From CAXXOK01 sp001604115 (GTDB lineage Bacteria; Bacillota; Clostridia; Christensenellales; Aristaeellaceae), in assembly GCA_034928535.1 (NCBI GenBank), contig JAYFOV010000005.1:172131-236130 (forward strand): a stretch of DNA of 64,000 bases, in the 5' to 3' direction. The position numbers and the translations under genes were made by a program. Below are positions 1 through 9,080 of this stretch, piece after piece. Every line of letters starts with the position of its first letter. Position 1 is the first letter of the stretch. Under the pieces are notes generated by a model, which did not search any database, was not told the origin of the DNA, and was given only the letters and a program-made list of their open reading frames with translations.

Positions 1-161
1 TGTTCCACACTAAAATGCTCATTAAGGACATCGTGTTGCAAAACTATCTGTTTAATGCAGATGTGTATGAGATCCCGCCACAAAAGCGCCTGGGCATCAC
101 CCGCGCGCTGCGGCAGGAAATGATCGAGATTTTTAGTGGCATGAACATTTACGGAGGATGA
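1..161 (+). CDS. speD: S-adenosylmethionine decarboxylase, C-terminal end (partial)
   Basis: Only the last 53 codons are present, read in frame from base 3 to the TGA at 159-161. The peptide starts FHTKMLIKDIVLQNYLF and ends in EMIEIFSGMNIY. This closely parallels the C-terminus of the E. coli-type SpeD proenzyme as I remember it (FHTKMLLKEFDLKHYMF ... EMREIYYGRNM). The family is a pyruvoyl enzyme that decarboxylates S-adenosylmethionine to make the aminopropyl donor for SpeE. The self-cleavage site lies upstream of the window and cannot be checked. The next gene, speA, starts 12 bases after the stop, so this is almost certainly the same transcript. A SpeD beside SpeE fits the classical spermidine route. 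Confidence 0.85.
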   Translation, partial: FHTKMLIKDIVLQNYLFNADVYEIPPQKRLGITRALRQEMIEIFSGMNIYGG

Positions 162-173
162 GGAGGGCGACCC

Positions 174-1631
174 ATGCAGCAGGATCGCGCACCCCTGTAC
201 GAGACACTGGAGGCCGTCCGCAATGCCAGGCTGGTTCCCTTTGATGTACCCGGCCACAAACGCGGACGCGGCAACAAAGCTTTGACTGATTTTTTGGGCG
301 AGCAGTGCATGGCGGTGGACATGAACTCCATGAAACCCTTGGACAACTTGTGCCATCCGGTGAGCGTGATCAAGGAGGCCGAGGCGCTTGCCGCCGATGC
401 GTTTGGAGCAGCCAGCGCGTTTTTCATGGTGGGCGGCACCACATCCGCCGTGCAGGCGATGCTGCTGGCTTCCCTGAAGGCAGGGGATGCGGTGATCCTC
501 CCGCGTAATGTGCACCAAAGCGTGATCAATGCTCTGGTGCTGTGCGGCGCTGTACCGGTGTATGTGAGCCCGCAGACCGACAAGCGTCTTGGCATCGCGC
601 TGGGTATGTCCATGGCGGATGTGCGAAGCGCCATCACTGCGCACCCCACAGCCAAAGCCATTTTGGTCAACAATCCCACCTATTACGGCATCTGCTCCGA
701 TCTGGCTGGCATCACCGCGCTGGCGCACAGCCATGGCCTGCGTGTGCTGGTGGATGAAGCGCACGGCACCCACTTCTATTTTGGCAAGGATATGCCTATC
801 ACCGCCATGGCGGCAGGCGCGGACATGGCCGCCGTTAGCCTGCACAAGAGCGGCGGTTCGCTCACCCAGAGCAGCATGCTGCTGTGCGGCGGCAACATCA
901 ATGCCGATTACGTCCGTCAGGTCATCAACCTGACGCAGACTACCAGCGCATCCTACCTGCTGCTTTCCAGCCTGGATATATCCCGGCGAAACCTGGCCAT
1001 GAACGGTGTGGAGATTTTTGAGAAAGTCAAACGCCTTGCGCAGTATGCACGCGACGAAATCAACCAGATCGGGGATTATTACGCCTACTCCCGTGAGATC
1101 ATCAATGGGGACAGCGTGTTTGATTTTGACGTGACCAAGCTATCCGTCAACACGCTGGCACTGGGGCTCGCCGGCATCGAGGTGTACGATATCCTGCGCG
1201 ATCAGTACGATATTCAAACGGAGTTCGGCGATCTGGGCAATTTTCTGGCCTACATCTCCTTGGGGGACAAGACCAAACACATCGAACGGCTCATCAGTGC
1301 CCTGTGCGATATCCGCCGCCGCTACAAGCGCGAGCGCACAGGCATGCTGGAAACCGAATACATTACCCCCGAGGTGGTCACCTCGCCGCAAAAAGCGTTT
1401 TATGCAAACAAGCGAAGCGTGCGCCTGGAGGATTGTGAGGGCGGCGTGTGCGGGGAGTTTGTCATGAGCTACCCGCCCGGCATCCCAATCCTCGCGCCGG
1501 GCGAGCGCGTTACCGCCGAGCTGCTCCACTATATTCGCTACGCACGGCTCAAGGGTTGCCTGCTCACTGGCCCCGAGAGCATGGACGTGAGCCGTCTGAA
1601 CCTTTTAACGGAGGAGAATGCCGATGGATGA
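174..1631 (+). CDS. speA: Arginine (Orn/Lys/Arg family) decarboxylase, PLP-dependent
   Basis: 485 residues, the length of the short Bacillus SpeA/YaaO type of group III PLP decarboxylases. The N-terminus PLYETLEAV...PFDVPGHKRGRGN is the family signature. The PLP lysine is K225 in SLHKSGGSLTQSS, preceded by the cofactor-binding DEAHGTH segment. The C-terminal domain ends with SYPPGIPILAPGE, typical of the family. An agmatinase two genes downstream makes arginine the likely substrate, giving agmatine, although the family also includes lysine and ornithine enzymes. The start is supported by AGGAGGG six bases upstream. The 3' end overlaps the start region of speE by a few bases, indicating translational coupling. 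Confidence 0.92.
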   Translation: MQQDRAPLYETLEAVRNARLVPFDVPGHKRGRGNKALTDFLGEQCMAVDMNSMKPLDNLCHPVSVIKEAEALAADAFGAASAFFMVGGTTSAVQAMLLASLKAGDAVILPRNVHQSVINALVLCGAVPVYVSPQTDKRLGIALGMSMADVRSAITAHPTAKAILVNNPTYYGICSDLAGITALAHSHGLRVLVDEAHGTHFYFGKDMPITAMAAGADMAAVSLHKSGGSLTQSSMLLCGGNINADYVRQVINLTQTTSASYLLLSSLDISRRNLAMNGVEIFEKVKRLAQYARDEINQIGDYYAYSREIINGDSVFDFDVTKLSVNTLALGLAGIEVYDILRDQYDIQTEFGDLGNFLAYISLGDKTKHIERLISALCDIRRRYKRERTGMLETEYITPEVVTSPQKAFYANKRSVRLEDCEGGVCGEFVMSYPPGIPILAPGERVTAELLHYIRYARLKGCLLTGPESMDVSRLNLLTEENADG

Positions 1632-2478
1632 TCTCTGGTTTAGTGAGTACCATACCAAGGGGGTGCGGTTTTCCATCCGTGTGACCCGCCAGCTGCACGA
1701 TGAGCAGAGCGATTATCAGCACATCAGCATCTATGAATCGCCCGATTTTGGACGTTTTTTGACCCTGGACGGCGCATTGATGCTAACAGAGCGCGATGAG
1801 TTCATCTATCATGATATGATCGTGCATGTGCCCATGGCGGTGAACCCACACATCCGCAACGTGCTGGTCATTGGCGCAGGGGATGGCGGCGTGGCGCGCG
1901 AGCTTGGCAAATACCCGGCGCTGGAGCGTATTGATGTGGTAGAGATCGATCCCCGGGTAGTGGCGCTCAGCAAAACCTACCTGCCGCAGACTGCCTGCGG
2001 ATTTTCCGACCCCCGGCTCACCCTGCATTTTGAGGATGGCATGCGCTATGTGCGCCATACCAAGCAAACCTATGACTTGATTATCGTAGACAGCACAGAT
2101 CCCTCCGGACCCGGCGAAGTGCTTTTTACCAGTGAGTTTTATGGAAGCTGTTATAGCGCGCTGGGCGAAAACGGCATTCTGGTCAATCAGCACGAGAGCC
2201 CATTTTATCCAGAGGATGCGAAGGCCATGCGCGGCGCGCACCGACGCATCCGAAGCGCATTCCCGGTGAGCCGGGTCTATCAGGCGCACATCCCTACCTA
2301 CCCTTCCGGGCACTGGCTGTTTGGCTTTGCCTCCAAAGGTCTGCACCCTGTGCATGACCTGGACGCCGGTGCCTGGGAATCTCTTGGCATCGCCACCCGG
2401 TACTACAATACCCATCTGCACCGCGGGGCATTTGCCCTGCCGACATACGTGGAGGATCAGCTGAAGCAGGATGAATAG
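1624..2478 (+). CDS. speE: Spermidine synthase (polyamine aminopropyltransferase)
   Basis: 284 residues, a normal size for SpeE. The enzyme transfers an aminopropyl group from decarboxylated S-adenosylmethionine to putrescine. Visible motifs are the N-terminal beta domain (LWFSEYHTKGVRFSI), the cofactor loop GAGDGGVARE near residues 83-92, EIDP just after it, and the catalytic VDSTDPSGPG near 156-165. IPTYPSGHWLFGFASK and the C-terminal RYYNTHLHRGAFALP are also family landmarks. An in-frame ATG at 1618 is only two bases from the GGAGGA site, whereas ATG 1624 is eight bases away, so 1624 is preferred. The stop overlaps the speB start (ATG inside GATGAATAG). Confidence 0.93.
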   Translation: MDDLWFSEYHTKGVRFSIRVTRQLHDEQSDYQHISIYESPDFGRFLTLDGALMLTERDEFIYHDMIVHVPMAVNPHIRNVLVIGAGDGGVARELGKYPALERIDVVEIDPRVVALSKTYLPQTACGFSDPRLTLHFEDGMRYVRHTKQTYDLIIVDSTDPSGPGEVLFTSEFYGSCYSALGENGILVNQHESPFYPEDAKAMRGAHRRIRSAFPVSRVYQAHIPTYPSGHWLFGFASKGLHPVHDLDAGAWESLGIATRYYNTHLHRGAFALPTYVEDQLKQDE

Positions 2479-3322
2479 AAATATCCAAACTTTTATTGGT
2501 TGCGATGCACATTATGCAGAGGCGGATATCGTGCTTTGCGGCATCCCTTTTGACGGCACCACCTCGTTCCGCCCCGGCGCGCGCTTTGGCCCGTCCAGCA
2601 TGCGCATGGAGTCCTTCGGGATCGAAACCTATTCCCCCTACTGTGATCGGGATCTGGGGGACATCCGCGTGTTTGACGCGGGGGATCTGGAACTGCCCTT
2701 TGGCAACCCCCAGGCCGTGCTCACCATGACGGAGGAACGTGTGGCCGCGTTTGTAGGTGACGGCAAGTATCCCGTACTGCTCGGCGGGGAGCACCTGATC
2801 AGCCTTGGGGCGATCCGTGCCATGGCTCGCAAGTACCCGAATTTGGCCATCCTGCATCTGGACGCGCATGCAGACTTACGTGCAGATTATCTGGGGGAAC
2901 CGCTTTCCCACGCCTGTGTAATGCGCCGCATCTGGGAACTGCTGGGCGATGGACGCTTGCACCAGTTTGGTATCCGCAGCGGGGACCGCGCGGAGTTCGC
3001 CTTTGCTGCCGAGCATACGAACATGCATCGCTTTTCCCTCGCCGGCTTTGCCGAATTGCTCCGCACCCTTGGCGATACGCCTGTGTACCTGTCCTTGGAT
3101 CTGGATGTGCTTGACCCCTCGGGCTTTCAAGGCACCGGCACGCCGGAGGCGGGCGGGGTGAGTTTTACAGAGCTTCTCCAGTGCGTACTCCGGCTGCACA
3201 CCGTCAACCTGGTCGGGGCGGACATCGTGGAGCTCGCCCCCCACTACGACGCCAGCGGTGCCTCCACCGCCGCGGCCTGCAAGATCACCCGTGAAATTCT
3301 ACTGCAATTTAAAGGAGCGTGA
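2471..3322 (+). CDS. speB: Agmatinase (ureohydrolase family)
   Basis: 283 residues. It hydrolyses agmatine to putrescine and urea with a binuclear Mn centre. The ureohydrolase metal motifs are present in order: GGEH near residue 103, HLDAHADLR near 129-138, and LDLDVLDPS near 208-216. The terminal ADIVELAPHYDASGASTAAA is also typical. Its place after speA and speE completes arginine to agmatine to putrescine to spermidine. Overlap with speE (8 bases) and a 2-base gap to the next gene show a single operon. Arginase or formimidoylglutamase are alternatives within the family, but the context favours agmatinase. Confidence 0.93.
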   Translation: MNRNIQTFIGCDAHYAEADIVLCGIPFDGTTSFRPGARFGPSSMRMESFGIETYSPYCDRDLGDIRVFDAGDLELPFGNPQAVLTMTEERVAAFVGDGKYPVLLGGEHLISLGAIRAMARKYPNLAILHLDAHADLRADYLGEPLSHACVMRRIWELLGDGRLHQFGIRSGDRAEFAFAAEHTNMHRFSLAGFAELLRTLGDTPVYLSLDLDVLDPSGFQGTGTPEAGGVSFTELLQCVLRLHTVNLVGADIVELAPHYDASGASTAAACKITREILLQFKGA

Positions 3323-3324
3323 CC

Positions 3325-4527
3325 ATGATGGGGAAATGCCTGATCATCGGCTGCGGTGGCGTGGCCTCCGTCGCCATCCATAAATGCTGCCAAAACAGCG
3401 ATGTCTTTGAAGAAATCATGATTGCCAGCCGCACCAAAAGCAAGTGTGATGCCTTGGCGGAAAAACTGAAAGGCGGCAAGACGAAAATCCAAACTGCGCA
3501 GGTGGATGCCGACCATGTGTACGAAGTGATTGCCCTGATTGAGCGCTTCCAGCCGGATGTGGTGCTTAACCTCGCACTGCCCTATCAGGATCTGACCATC
3601 ATGGATGCGTGCCTGGCCACTAAAACCCATTATGTGGATACCGCCAACTATGAGCCGCCCGAGACCGCGAAATTTGAATACAGCTGGCAGTGGGCCTACC
3701 GCGAGAAATTTCGAGAGGCCGGCATCTGCGCTTTGCTGGGCAGCGGGTTTGACCCGGGAGTGACCGGCGTGTTCTGCGCCCATGCGCAAAAACATCACTT
3801 TGACCAGATCGACTACATTGACATTCTGGATGCCAACGGTGGCGACCATGGCTATCCGTTTGCCACCAACTTTAACCCGGAAATCAACATCCGTGAAGTG
3901 ACCGCCAAGGGCAGCTACTGGGAAAACGGCCATTGGGTGGAAACCGAGCCGATGGAGATCAAGCGAGAGTATGATTTTAAGGGCATTGGCAAGAAGGACA
4001 TGTACCTGTTGCACCATGAAGAGCTGGAAAGCCTAGGCCAGAACATCCCCGGCGTGAAGCGGATCCGTTTTTTCATGACCTTTGGGCAGAGCTACCTCAC
4101 GCATCTCAAATGCCTGGAAAACGTAGGCATGACCTCCATCACACCCATCGAGTTTGAAGGCAAACAGATCATTCCTCTGCAATTTCTCAAGGCCGTATTG
4201 CCCGATCCCGCCAGCCTTGGCCCACGCACCAAGGGCAAGACCAACATTGGCTGCATCTTCCAGGGCACGAAGGATGGGCAGGCAAAAACGTATTATGTTT
4301 ATAACATTTGCGACCATCAGGAATGCTACCGTGAGGTGGGCAGTCAGGCCATCAGCTATACGACCGGCGTACCTGCCATGATCGGTGCCATGCTGGTGAT
4401 GAACGGCACTTGGAACAAGCCCGGCGTATGGAACATGGAGGATTTTGATCCCGATCCCTTCATGGATGCACTCAACCGCTGGGGATTGCCTTGGGCAGAA
4501 GATTTCGCGCCCACATTGGTGGATTGA
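3325..4527 (+). CDS. Carboxynorspermidine synthase (saccharopine dehydrogenase-like)
   Basis: 400 residues of the LYS9/saccharopine dehydrogenase family. The N-terminal Rossmann loop is CLIIGCGGVASVAIH (residues 4-18). The family feature GSGFDPGVTGVFCAHAQKHHFDQIDYIDILDANGGDHG is characteristic of the carboxy(nor)spermidine synthase branch (CANSDH). That enzyme reductively condenses aspartate semialdehyde with a diamine using NADPH. The immediate neighbour is nspC, the matching decarboxylase, which strongly supports this branch over lysine metabolism. A GTG at 3319 is in frame, but AAAGGAG at 3311-3317 is spaced seven bases from ATG 3325, so 3325 is preferred. Whether the in vivo product is carboxyspermidine or carboxynorspermidine cannot be told from sequence. 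Confidence 0.88.
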   Translation: MMGKCLIIGCGGVASVAIHKCCQNSDVFEEIMIASRTKSKCDALAEKLKGGKTKIQTAQVDADHVYEVIALIERFQPDVVLNLALPYQDLTIMDACLATKTHYVDTANYEPPETAKFEYSWQWAYREKFREAGICALLGSGFDPGVTGVFCAHAQKHHFDQIDYIDILDANGGDHGYPFATNFNPEINIREVTAKGSYWENGHWVETEPMEIKREYDFKGIGKKDMYLLHHEELESLGQNIPGVKRIRFFMTFGQSYLTHLKCLENVGMTSITPIEFEGKQIIPLQFLKAVLPDPASLGPRTKGKTNIGCIFQGTKDGQAKTYYVYNICDHQECYREVGSQAISYTTGVPAMIGAMLVMNGTWNKPGVWNMEDFDPDPFMDALNRWGLPWAEDFAPTLVD

Positions 4528-5666
4528 TGGCTACGACCTTTACCGATATCCGTCGGGTGCCCACCCCCTGCTATGTAGTGGATGAAGCACAGCTTGTGCG
4601 CAACCTGACGCTTTTGCAAAGTGTTGCCGCGCAAAGCGGTTGCAAAGTTTTGCTGGCGCAAAAGGCGTTTTCCATGTTCGCGGTTTATCCGCTCATTGGG
4701 CAGTATCTCAGCGGCACCACTGCCAGCGGGTTGTATGAAGCACGCCTTGGCCGCGAGGAAATGGGCGGGGAAACGCACATTTTCTCCCCGGCCTATCACG
4801 AAGCGGATTTTGAGGAAGTGCTGGCCACCTGTGACCACATTGTATTCAACTCCTTCACGCAATGGCAGCGCTTCCGCAAACAGGCGCTGGCATCCGGCAA
4901 ACAATTCGGCATGCGCATCAATCCGGAATGTTCCACGCAGGATCATGCCATGTACGACCCGTGCGCGCCGCATTCCCGCCTGGGCGTAACGCGAGACGCT
5001 TTCCGTGCTGATTTGCTTGAGGGCATTACCGGGCTGCATTTTCACACCCTGTGCGAGCAGGGCAGCGATGCGTTGGTTCAGACGCTGGCCGCCGTGGAGG
5101 CTCGCTTTGGAGAATTTCTCCCGCAAATGCAATGGATCAATTTCGGTGGCGGGCATCTGATCACCCGTGATGGGTACGATATTCCTATGCTCGTGCAGGC
5201 TATTCAGCAGTTTTCGCAAACCTATGGCGTGCAGGTGTATCTGGAGCCCGGCGAAGCCATCGCCCACAAAGCGGGTTGGCTGGTTGCCTCCGTCGTGGAT
5301 GTGGTGCATAATGGAATGCAAACTGCCATCCTTGACGTCTCGGCCGAATGTCATATGCCTGATGTATTGGAGATGCCCTACCGACCGCCACTGCTGGACA
5401 GCGCGCCCCTGGGAGAGAAACCCTACGGCTACCGTTTGGCCGGTCCAACCTGCCTTGCTGGTGATGTGATTGGAGATTACGCCTTTGATGCGCCCCTGCA
5501 CATTGGAGATAAATTGGTGTTTGAGGACATGGCCATCTATACCATGGTCAAGAATAACACATTCAACGGTATGCGCCTGCCTGGCATTGCGCTTCGCCAT
5601 CTGGATGGCCACATCCGGATGGTGAAACAGTTTGACTATCAGGACTTCAAAATGCGGCTTTCATGA
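4527..5666 (+). CDS. nspC: Carboxynorspermidine/carboxyspermidine decarboxylase
   Basis: 379 residues, alanine-racemase-fold PLP decarboxylase of the NspC type. Visible are PTPCYVVDE at the N-terminus, the PLP lysine in LLAQKAFSM near residue 46, GLHFHTLCEQ, the glycine-rich INFGGGHLITR, YLEPGEA, and GPTCLAGDVIGDY near the C-terminus. It removes the carboxyl group from carboxyspermidine or carboxynorspermidine made by the preceding enzyme. A longer frame exists from 4491, but ATG 4527 overlaps the upstream TGA (TGATG), a classic coupled start, and gives the family N-terminus MATTFTDIRRVPTPCY. It is the last gene of the polyamine operon and is followed by a strong hairpin at 5789-5842. Confidence 0.92.
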   Translation: MATTFTDIRRVPTPCYVVDEAQLVRNLTLLQSVAAQSGCKVLLAQKAFSMFAVYPLIGQYLSGTTASGLYEARLGREEMGGETHIFSPAYHEADFEEVLATCDHIVFNSFTQWQRFRKQALASGKQFGMRINPECSTQDHAMYDPCAPHSRLGVTRDAFRADLLEGITGLHFHTLCEQGSDALVQTLAAVEARFGEFLPQMQWINFGGGHLITRDGYDIPMLVQAIQQFSQTYGVQVYLEPGEAIAHKAGWLVASVVDVVHNGMQTAILDVSAECHMPDVLEMPYRPPLLDSAPLGEKPYGYRLAGPTCLAGDVIGDYAFDAPLHIGDKLVFEDMAIYTMVKNNTFNGMRLPGIALRHLDGHIRMVKQFDYQDFKMRLS

Positions 5667-5788
5667 TTGTGCGCAAAACGGAAAGTCATTCCCTCCGTTG
5701 ACGCGCTTCAGTGGCTCAATCCCAAAGCGCATCCCCCACGATGCCTGAAAACCCGAATCGTTCTTAGCTTTTCTTCCGGATAGGTTTA

Positions 5789-5842
5789 CAGTGCACAGTG
5801 CCGCTCCTGCTCGTGGTGCAGGAAATGCGGCACTGTGCATTG
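5789..5842. terminator. Long inverted repeat after the polyamine operon
   Basis: Arms 5789-5804 and 5827-5842 pair over 16 bp (one G-T), with an inner 5-bp stem (CCTGC/GCAGG) in the loop. It lies 120 bases after nspC, has no T-run on either side, and its right arm touches the -35 box of the next promoter. A Rho-independent terminator without U-tract, or an insulating or operator element, are both possible. Confidence 0.5.
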
Positions 5843-5868
5843 ACTACCTGCGCAAATGCATATATAAT
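5840..5868 (+). promoter_or_regulatory. Sigma-A promoter for the GGDEF-HD-GYP gene
   Basis: TTGACT (5840-5845), a 17-bp spacer, then a perfect TATAAT (5863-5868). It predicts transcription starting near 5875 and a leader of about 270 nt before the ATG at 6149. The -35 box overlaps the right arm of the preceding inverted repeat by three bases, so hairpin or cruciform formation could affect it. Confidence 0.75.
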
Positions 5869-6097
5869 CAGAACAGCGCTGTTTGCAGCTGGTCTGAAGC
5901 GATGGGTGCAAGCCGCCTGCATATTGAGCTTGCCCCCGATTATCTGCATTTTCCCCCATTCATTTGGATGATTTTCATTAATATGGTTATTAATATGTGC
6001 TAAAGGTAATCATCACACCTTTTGCCCGCCAATTGATTACCCCGCATCGTTAGGCACGCCCCATGCGATGATCTCCGGACGCCCTGGATCATCTTTG

Positions 6098-6119
6098 GCG
6101 ATGGGTTCCATCGCGTTTT
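6098..6119 (+). terminator. Terminator-like hairpin in the leader of the GGDEF-HD-GYP gene
   Basis: GCGATGG (6098-6104), loop GTT, CCATCGC (6108-6114), then GTTTT. It sits 30 bases before the start codon and just after another pair of arms, GATGATC (6067-6073) and GATCATC. This arrangement resembles an attenuator, but the stem is short and no known riboswitch class was recognised in the leader. Confidence 0.35.
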
Positions 6120-6148
6120 CCCCACCTTGTGAACAAGGAGCGCTCACC

Positions 6149-8695
6149 ATGCGAAGACGCAAGCCTAGCCAGCACAGCCACACTGCCTTGGCCGAAAAAC
6201 GGATGCGCCTTTGGGGTACGCTTGGCATGGCTCTGGTGCTGTGTGTGGCCTTCGCGGGATCCATCTATTTGCGCGTTGTCTGGACTTTTTATCAACAAAC
6301 GGATGTGGATCGTGCGGTCAATCTGGGCAATACGGTAGGAGCGCTGATTCACTCCAACACGCTGCCCACTCATGGCCCTAGCCAACCGATCACTTTGGAT
6401 CCGCGTTTCCACGAGGAGAAGTCCAGCCTTATGCGGTTGGTCAAGGCCAACCCCGGCATGGCTTATGCCTTTATTGTGGTGCGTGACCAAATTGGATTCC
6501 ACTTCCTGATGGACTCGGAGCCCGCCAGCACTGCCCCCCACATGGATCCGACCGGATTCATGCAGGAGACGACCCTTTTGCAAGATGCCTTCCAAGCTGA
6601 CGAAACCATCTTCACCGAATATTTAAGCAATGCGCAGGGTCGCTGGGTAGCGACGATGACGCCGCTGTTTGCAGGTGGTGCAATCACTGCGTCTGCCGTA
6701 CTCGGGATCGTCTACCCCGCTGCCAGTTGGAACAGCGCCATGTTTGTGCGCATTTTACCGCATACGCTGGTGGTGTTCTCGCTGTTGATCCTTTCCGTGC
6801 TCTTGTACCGGCTCATTTATGAGCAGCATGTGCTCAAGCACCGCAGCCAGCTGCTCTCCCGGGACGAAGCGCTCTTCCACAGCGTATTCGATCAGGCGCC
6901 CATCGGCATTTCCATCGGCGGCAACGACAAGGTGACCTACACCTCCAGTGACGGCCGTTTCAGCGTGAACCATATGTTTGAGGTCATTCTGGGTCGCACC
7001 CGCGAATCGCTGGAAACCACGAATTGGCAAGATATCACCCACCCGGATGACCTGCAGGCGGATATCGACAAACTGCAGGCTTTTCGCAGTGGCGATGTGG
7101 CGCGTTACACCATGGAGAAGCGCTACATCCGCCCAGACGGTTCCACCGTGTGGACAAATCTGACAATCGGTAACCTCATCGGCGCCAACGATTCGGAAAA
7201 CATGCACCTTTGCATCCTGGAGGATATCACCGAGCGGAAGCGTATTGAGCAGGCACTGCAAGAAAGCGAGCGCAGCAAAGCAGTGCTCCTGTCCCATTTG
7301 CCAGGCATGGCTTACCGCTGCCAGTATGATCCGGCGTGGACTATGGAATTTGTCTCTGAAGGCTGCGAGATGCTCACGGGGTACAAACCGGAAAATCTCC
7401 TGGGCAACCGGGATGTATCCTACAACGATCTGATCGCGCCGGAATACCGCAGTCTGCTATGGGCCGAGTGGGCGCAGGTGCTCCAGCAAAGCCGCACTTT
7501 CCGCTATGAATATGAAATCATCACCCGCGGGGGTGAGCGAAAATGGGTGCTGGAACAGGGGCAGTTTATCTATGGCGCAGATCAGTCCGTGCTGGCACTG
7601 GAAGGGATCGTCATCGATATATCCGAGCTCAAGATGCGGGAAGCGCAAATTTCCTACCTGCACAAACATGACTTTTTGACCGGACTGTATAACCGTGTGC
7701 ATTGCGCGGCCGAAAAGCAGCGGTTGGCCAAACCCGCTTACTTCCCGCTCTCCCTGGTTATCTGTGACATCAACGGTGTGCGGCTGGTCAATGATGCGTT
7801 TGGCCCCGCCGAAGGGGATCGGCTCATTGTGGCCGTATCGCGCATCCTGCAAAGCCTGATCCGGGAAAACGATGTGTGCAGCCGTACCGGCGGAGACGAG
7901 TTTATGCTGCTGTTACCGCATACAACAGAGGCGGAGGCCATTGCCCTGATCGATCAGGTCACAAGAGCCGTGGATCAATACAACCGCGGCGAAAGCCATC
8001 CGCCATATGAAGTAAGCCTATCCTTCGGCTATCATACAATGGTGGATGAGACGCTCACGATCAACCAGGCCACCATTACTGCGGAAGAACACCTGAGCCA
8101 CCGCAAACTGCTGAACCAGCGCAGTTCGCATAACGCGATCGTCTCCTCCATCATGGCAACGCTCTATGCGCGCAGTCAAGAGACGGAGGAGCATGGTAAA
8201 CGGCTCACCCAATATACACAAATGATTGGGGAACAACTAAACCTGGACCGCCATTTGCTGGATGAGCTGGAACTGCTGTCCATGCTGCATGACATCGGCA
8301 AAGTCGGGGTTGCAGACCGCATCCTGAACAAGCCTGCACCCTTGACGCATGACGAGTGGGATCTGATGAAAAAGCATCCGGAAATCGGCTATCGAATCGC
8401 GCTTTCTACCCCGGAGCTGGAACACATAGCGCGTTATATTCTAAGTCACCATGAAAAATGGGATGGCAGTGGGTATCCCGCCGGTTTGGCCGGCGAAGAG
8501 ATCCCGCTTGCATCGCGCATCCTGGCCATTGCGGACGCATATGATGCTATGACGGAAGATCGGGTCTACCGCAAGGCCATGGACAGGCAAGACGCGTTGG
8601 CGGAGCTTGCGCGCTGTGCCGGAACCCAGTTTGATCCCTCGATCACGCAGATCATGATCCGTTTGCTCAACCTGCAATCATCCACTCCAGCATAA
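6149..8695 (+). CDS. Membrane PAS-PAS-GGDEF-HD-GYP c-di-GMP signalling protein
   Basis: 848 residues. Two membrane segments (about 24-45 and 203-226) bracket an extracytoplasmic sensor region. Then come two PAS domains (about 240-360 and 373-495), a GGDEF domain (about 507-640) and an HD-GYP domain (about 666-845). The GGDEF signature is intact (RTGGDEF), with an inhibitory-site RxxD (REND) five residues before it. The phosphodiesterase signature is also intact: LHDIGK near 714, HHEKWDGSGYP, and ADAYDAM. By family knowledge it could make and break c-di-GMP in response to an external signal. The frame is open from 6068, but AAGGAG (6135-6140) fixes the start at ATG 6149, eight bases away. It is monocistronic and closely paralogous to the gene at 43054. 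Confidence 0.9.
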   Translation: MRRRKPSQHSHTALAEKRMRLWGTLGMALVLCVAFAGSIYLRVVWTFYQQTDVDRAVNLGNTVGALIHSNTLPTHGPSQPITLDPRFHEEKSSLMRLVKANPGMAYAFIVVRDQIGFHFLMDSEPASTAPHMDPTGFMQETTLLQDAFQADETIFTEYLSNAQGRWVATMTPLFAGGAITASAVLGIVYPAASWNSAMFVRILPHTLVVFSLLILSVLLYRLIYEQHVLKHRSQLLSRDEALFHSVFDQAPIGISIGGNDKVTYTSSDGRFSVNHMFEVILGRTRESLETTNWQDITHPDDLQADIDKLQAFRSGDVARYTMEKRYIRPDGSTVWTNLTIGNLIGANDSENMHLCILEDITERKRIEQALQESERSKAVLLSHLPGMAYRCQYDPAWTMEFVSEGCEMLTGYKPENLLGNRDVSYNDLIAPEYRSLLWAEWAQVLQQSRTFRYEYEIITRGGERKWVLEQGQFIYGADQSVLALEGIVIDISELKMREAQISYLHKHDFLTGLYNRVHCAAEKQRLAKPAYFPLSLVICDINGVRLVNDAFGPAEGDRLIVAVSRILQSLIRENDVCSRTGGDEFMLLLPHTTEAEAIALIDQVTRAVDQYNRGESHPPYEVSLSFGYHTMVDETLTINQATITAEEHLSHRKLLNQRSSHNAIVSSIMATLYARSQETEEHGKRLTQYTQMIGEQLNLDRHLLDELELLSMLHDIGKVGVADRILNKPAPLTHDEWDLMKKHPEIGYRIALSTPELEHIARYILSHHEKWDGSGYPAGLAGEEIPLASRILAIADAYDAMTEDRVYRKAMDRQDALAELARCAGTQFDPSITQIMIRLLNLQSSTPA

Positions 8696-8926
8696 CGGGA
8701 GATTACAAAAGCCTAGCTTGCGCGTGCATACCAGAGAACAGTGAGTGCAGGCTATGTAGGCGGCGCACGCGCAGTCCGATTTAGTCTATCCTCCTGTGCT
8801 CAGGGTTCAAGGCATCAGCGTGGCAAGCTTTGGCCACACCCCTCTGGCAGGCATTAGGCTCCTCCGTGCCGGAATATCCGGTGATTCTATCGCATTGATG
8901 CCAATCCCCTTTTGCATTAATCAATC
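8696..8926. other. Convergent intergenic region without a gene
   Basis: Between the GGDEF-HD-GYP gene and the terminator at 8927. Weak inverted repeats occur (GCGCGTGC and GCACGCGC, about 8719-8772). Open frames here lack ribosome binding sites, and nothing else is recognisable. Confidence 0.5.
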
Positions 8927-8959
8927 GACCGCTGACAACAGGATGTGTCAGCGGTCTTT
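8927..8959. terminator. Bidirectional intrinsic terminator
   Basis: Perfect 11-bp stem (8927-8937 with 8946-8956), 8-base loop, followed by TTT. On the other strand an A/T-rich stretch follows. It separates the + strand GGDEF-HD-GYP gene from the - strand operon ending at 9081. Confidence 0.7.
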
Positions 8960-9080
8960 GTGTCCGGCATTGCCTGTGGCTGCGGCCGTAATATCGGCGC
9001 ATTCGCCGCACTGTGCTGTTGCATACTCGCCAAGGAGCGTCTACCGCCCTGGAACGGTCGTATCAGGGCGGCTCGCTAGT

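Noticed and set aside
5791..6003. 70-codon frame in the polyamine/GGDEF gap
   Set aside because: No ribosome binding site; it runs through the inverted repeat and the consensus promoter.
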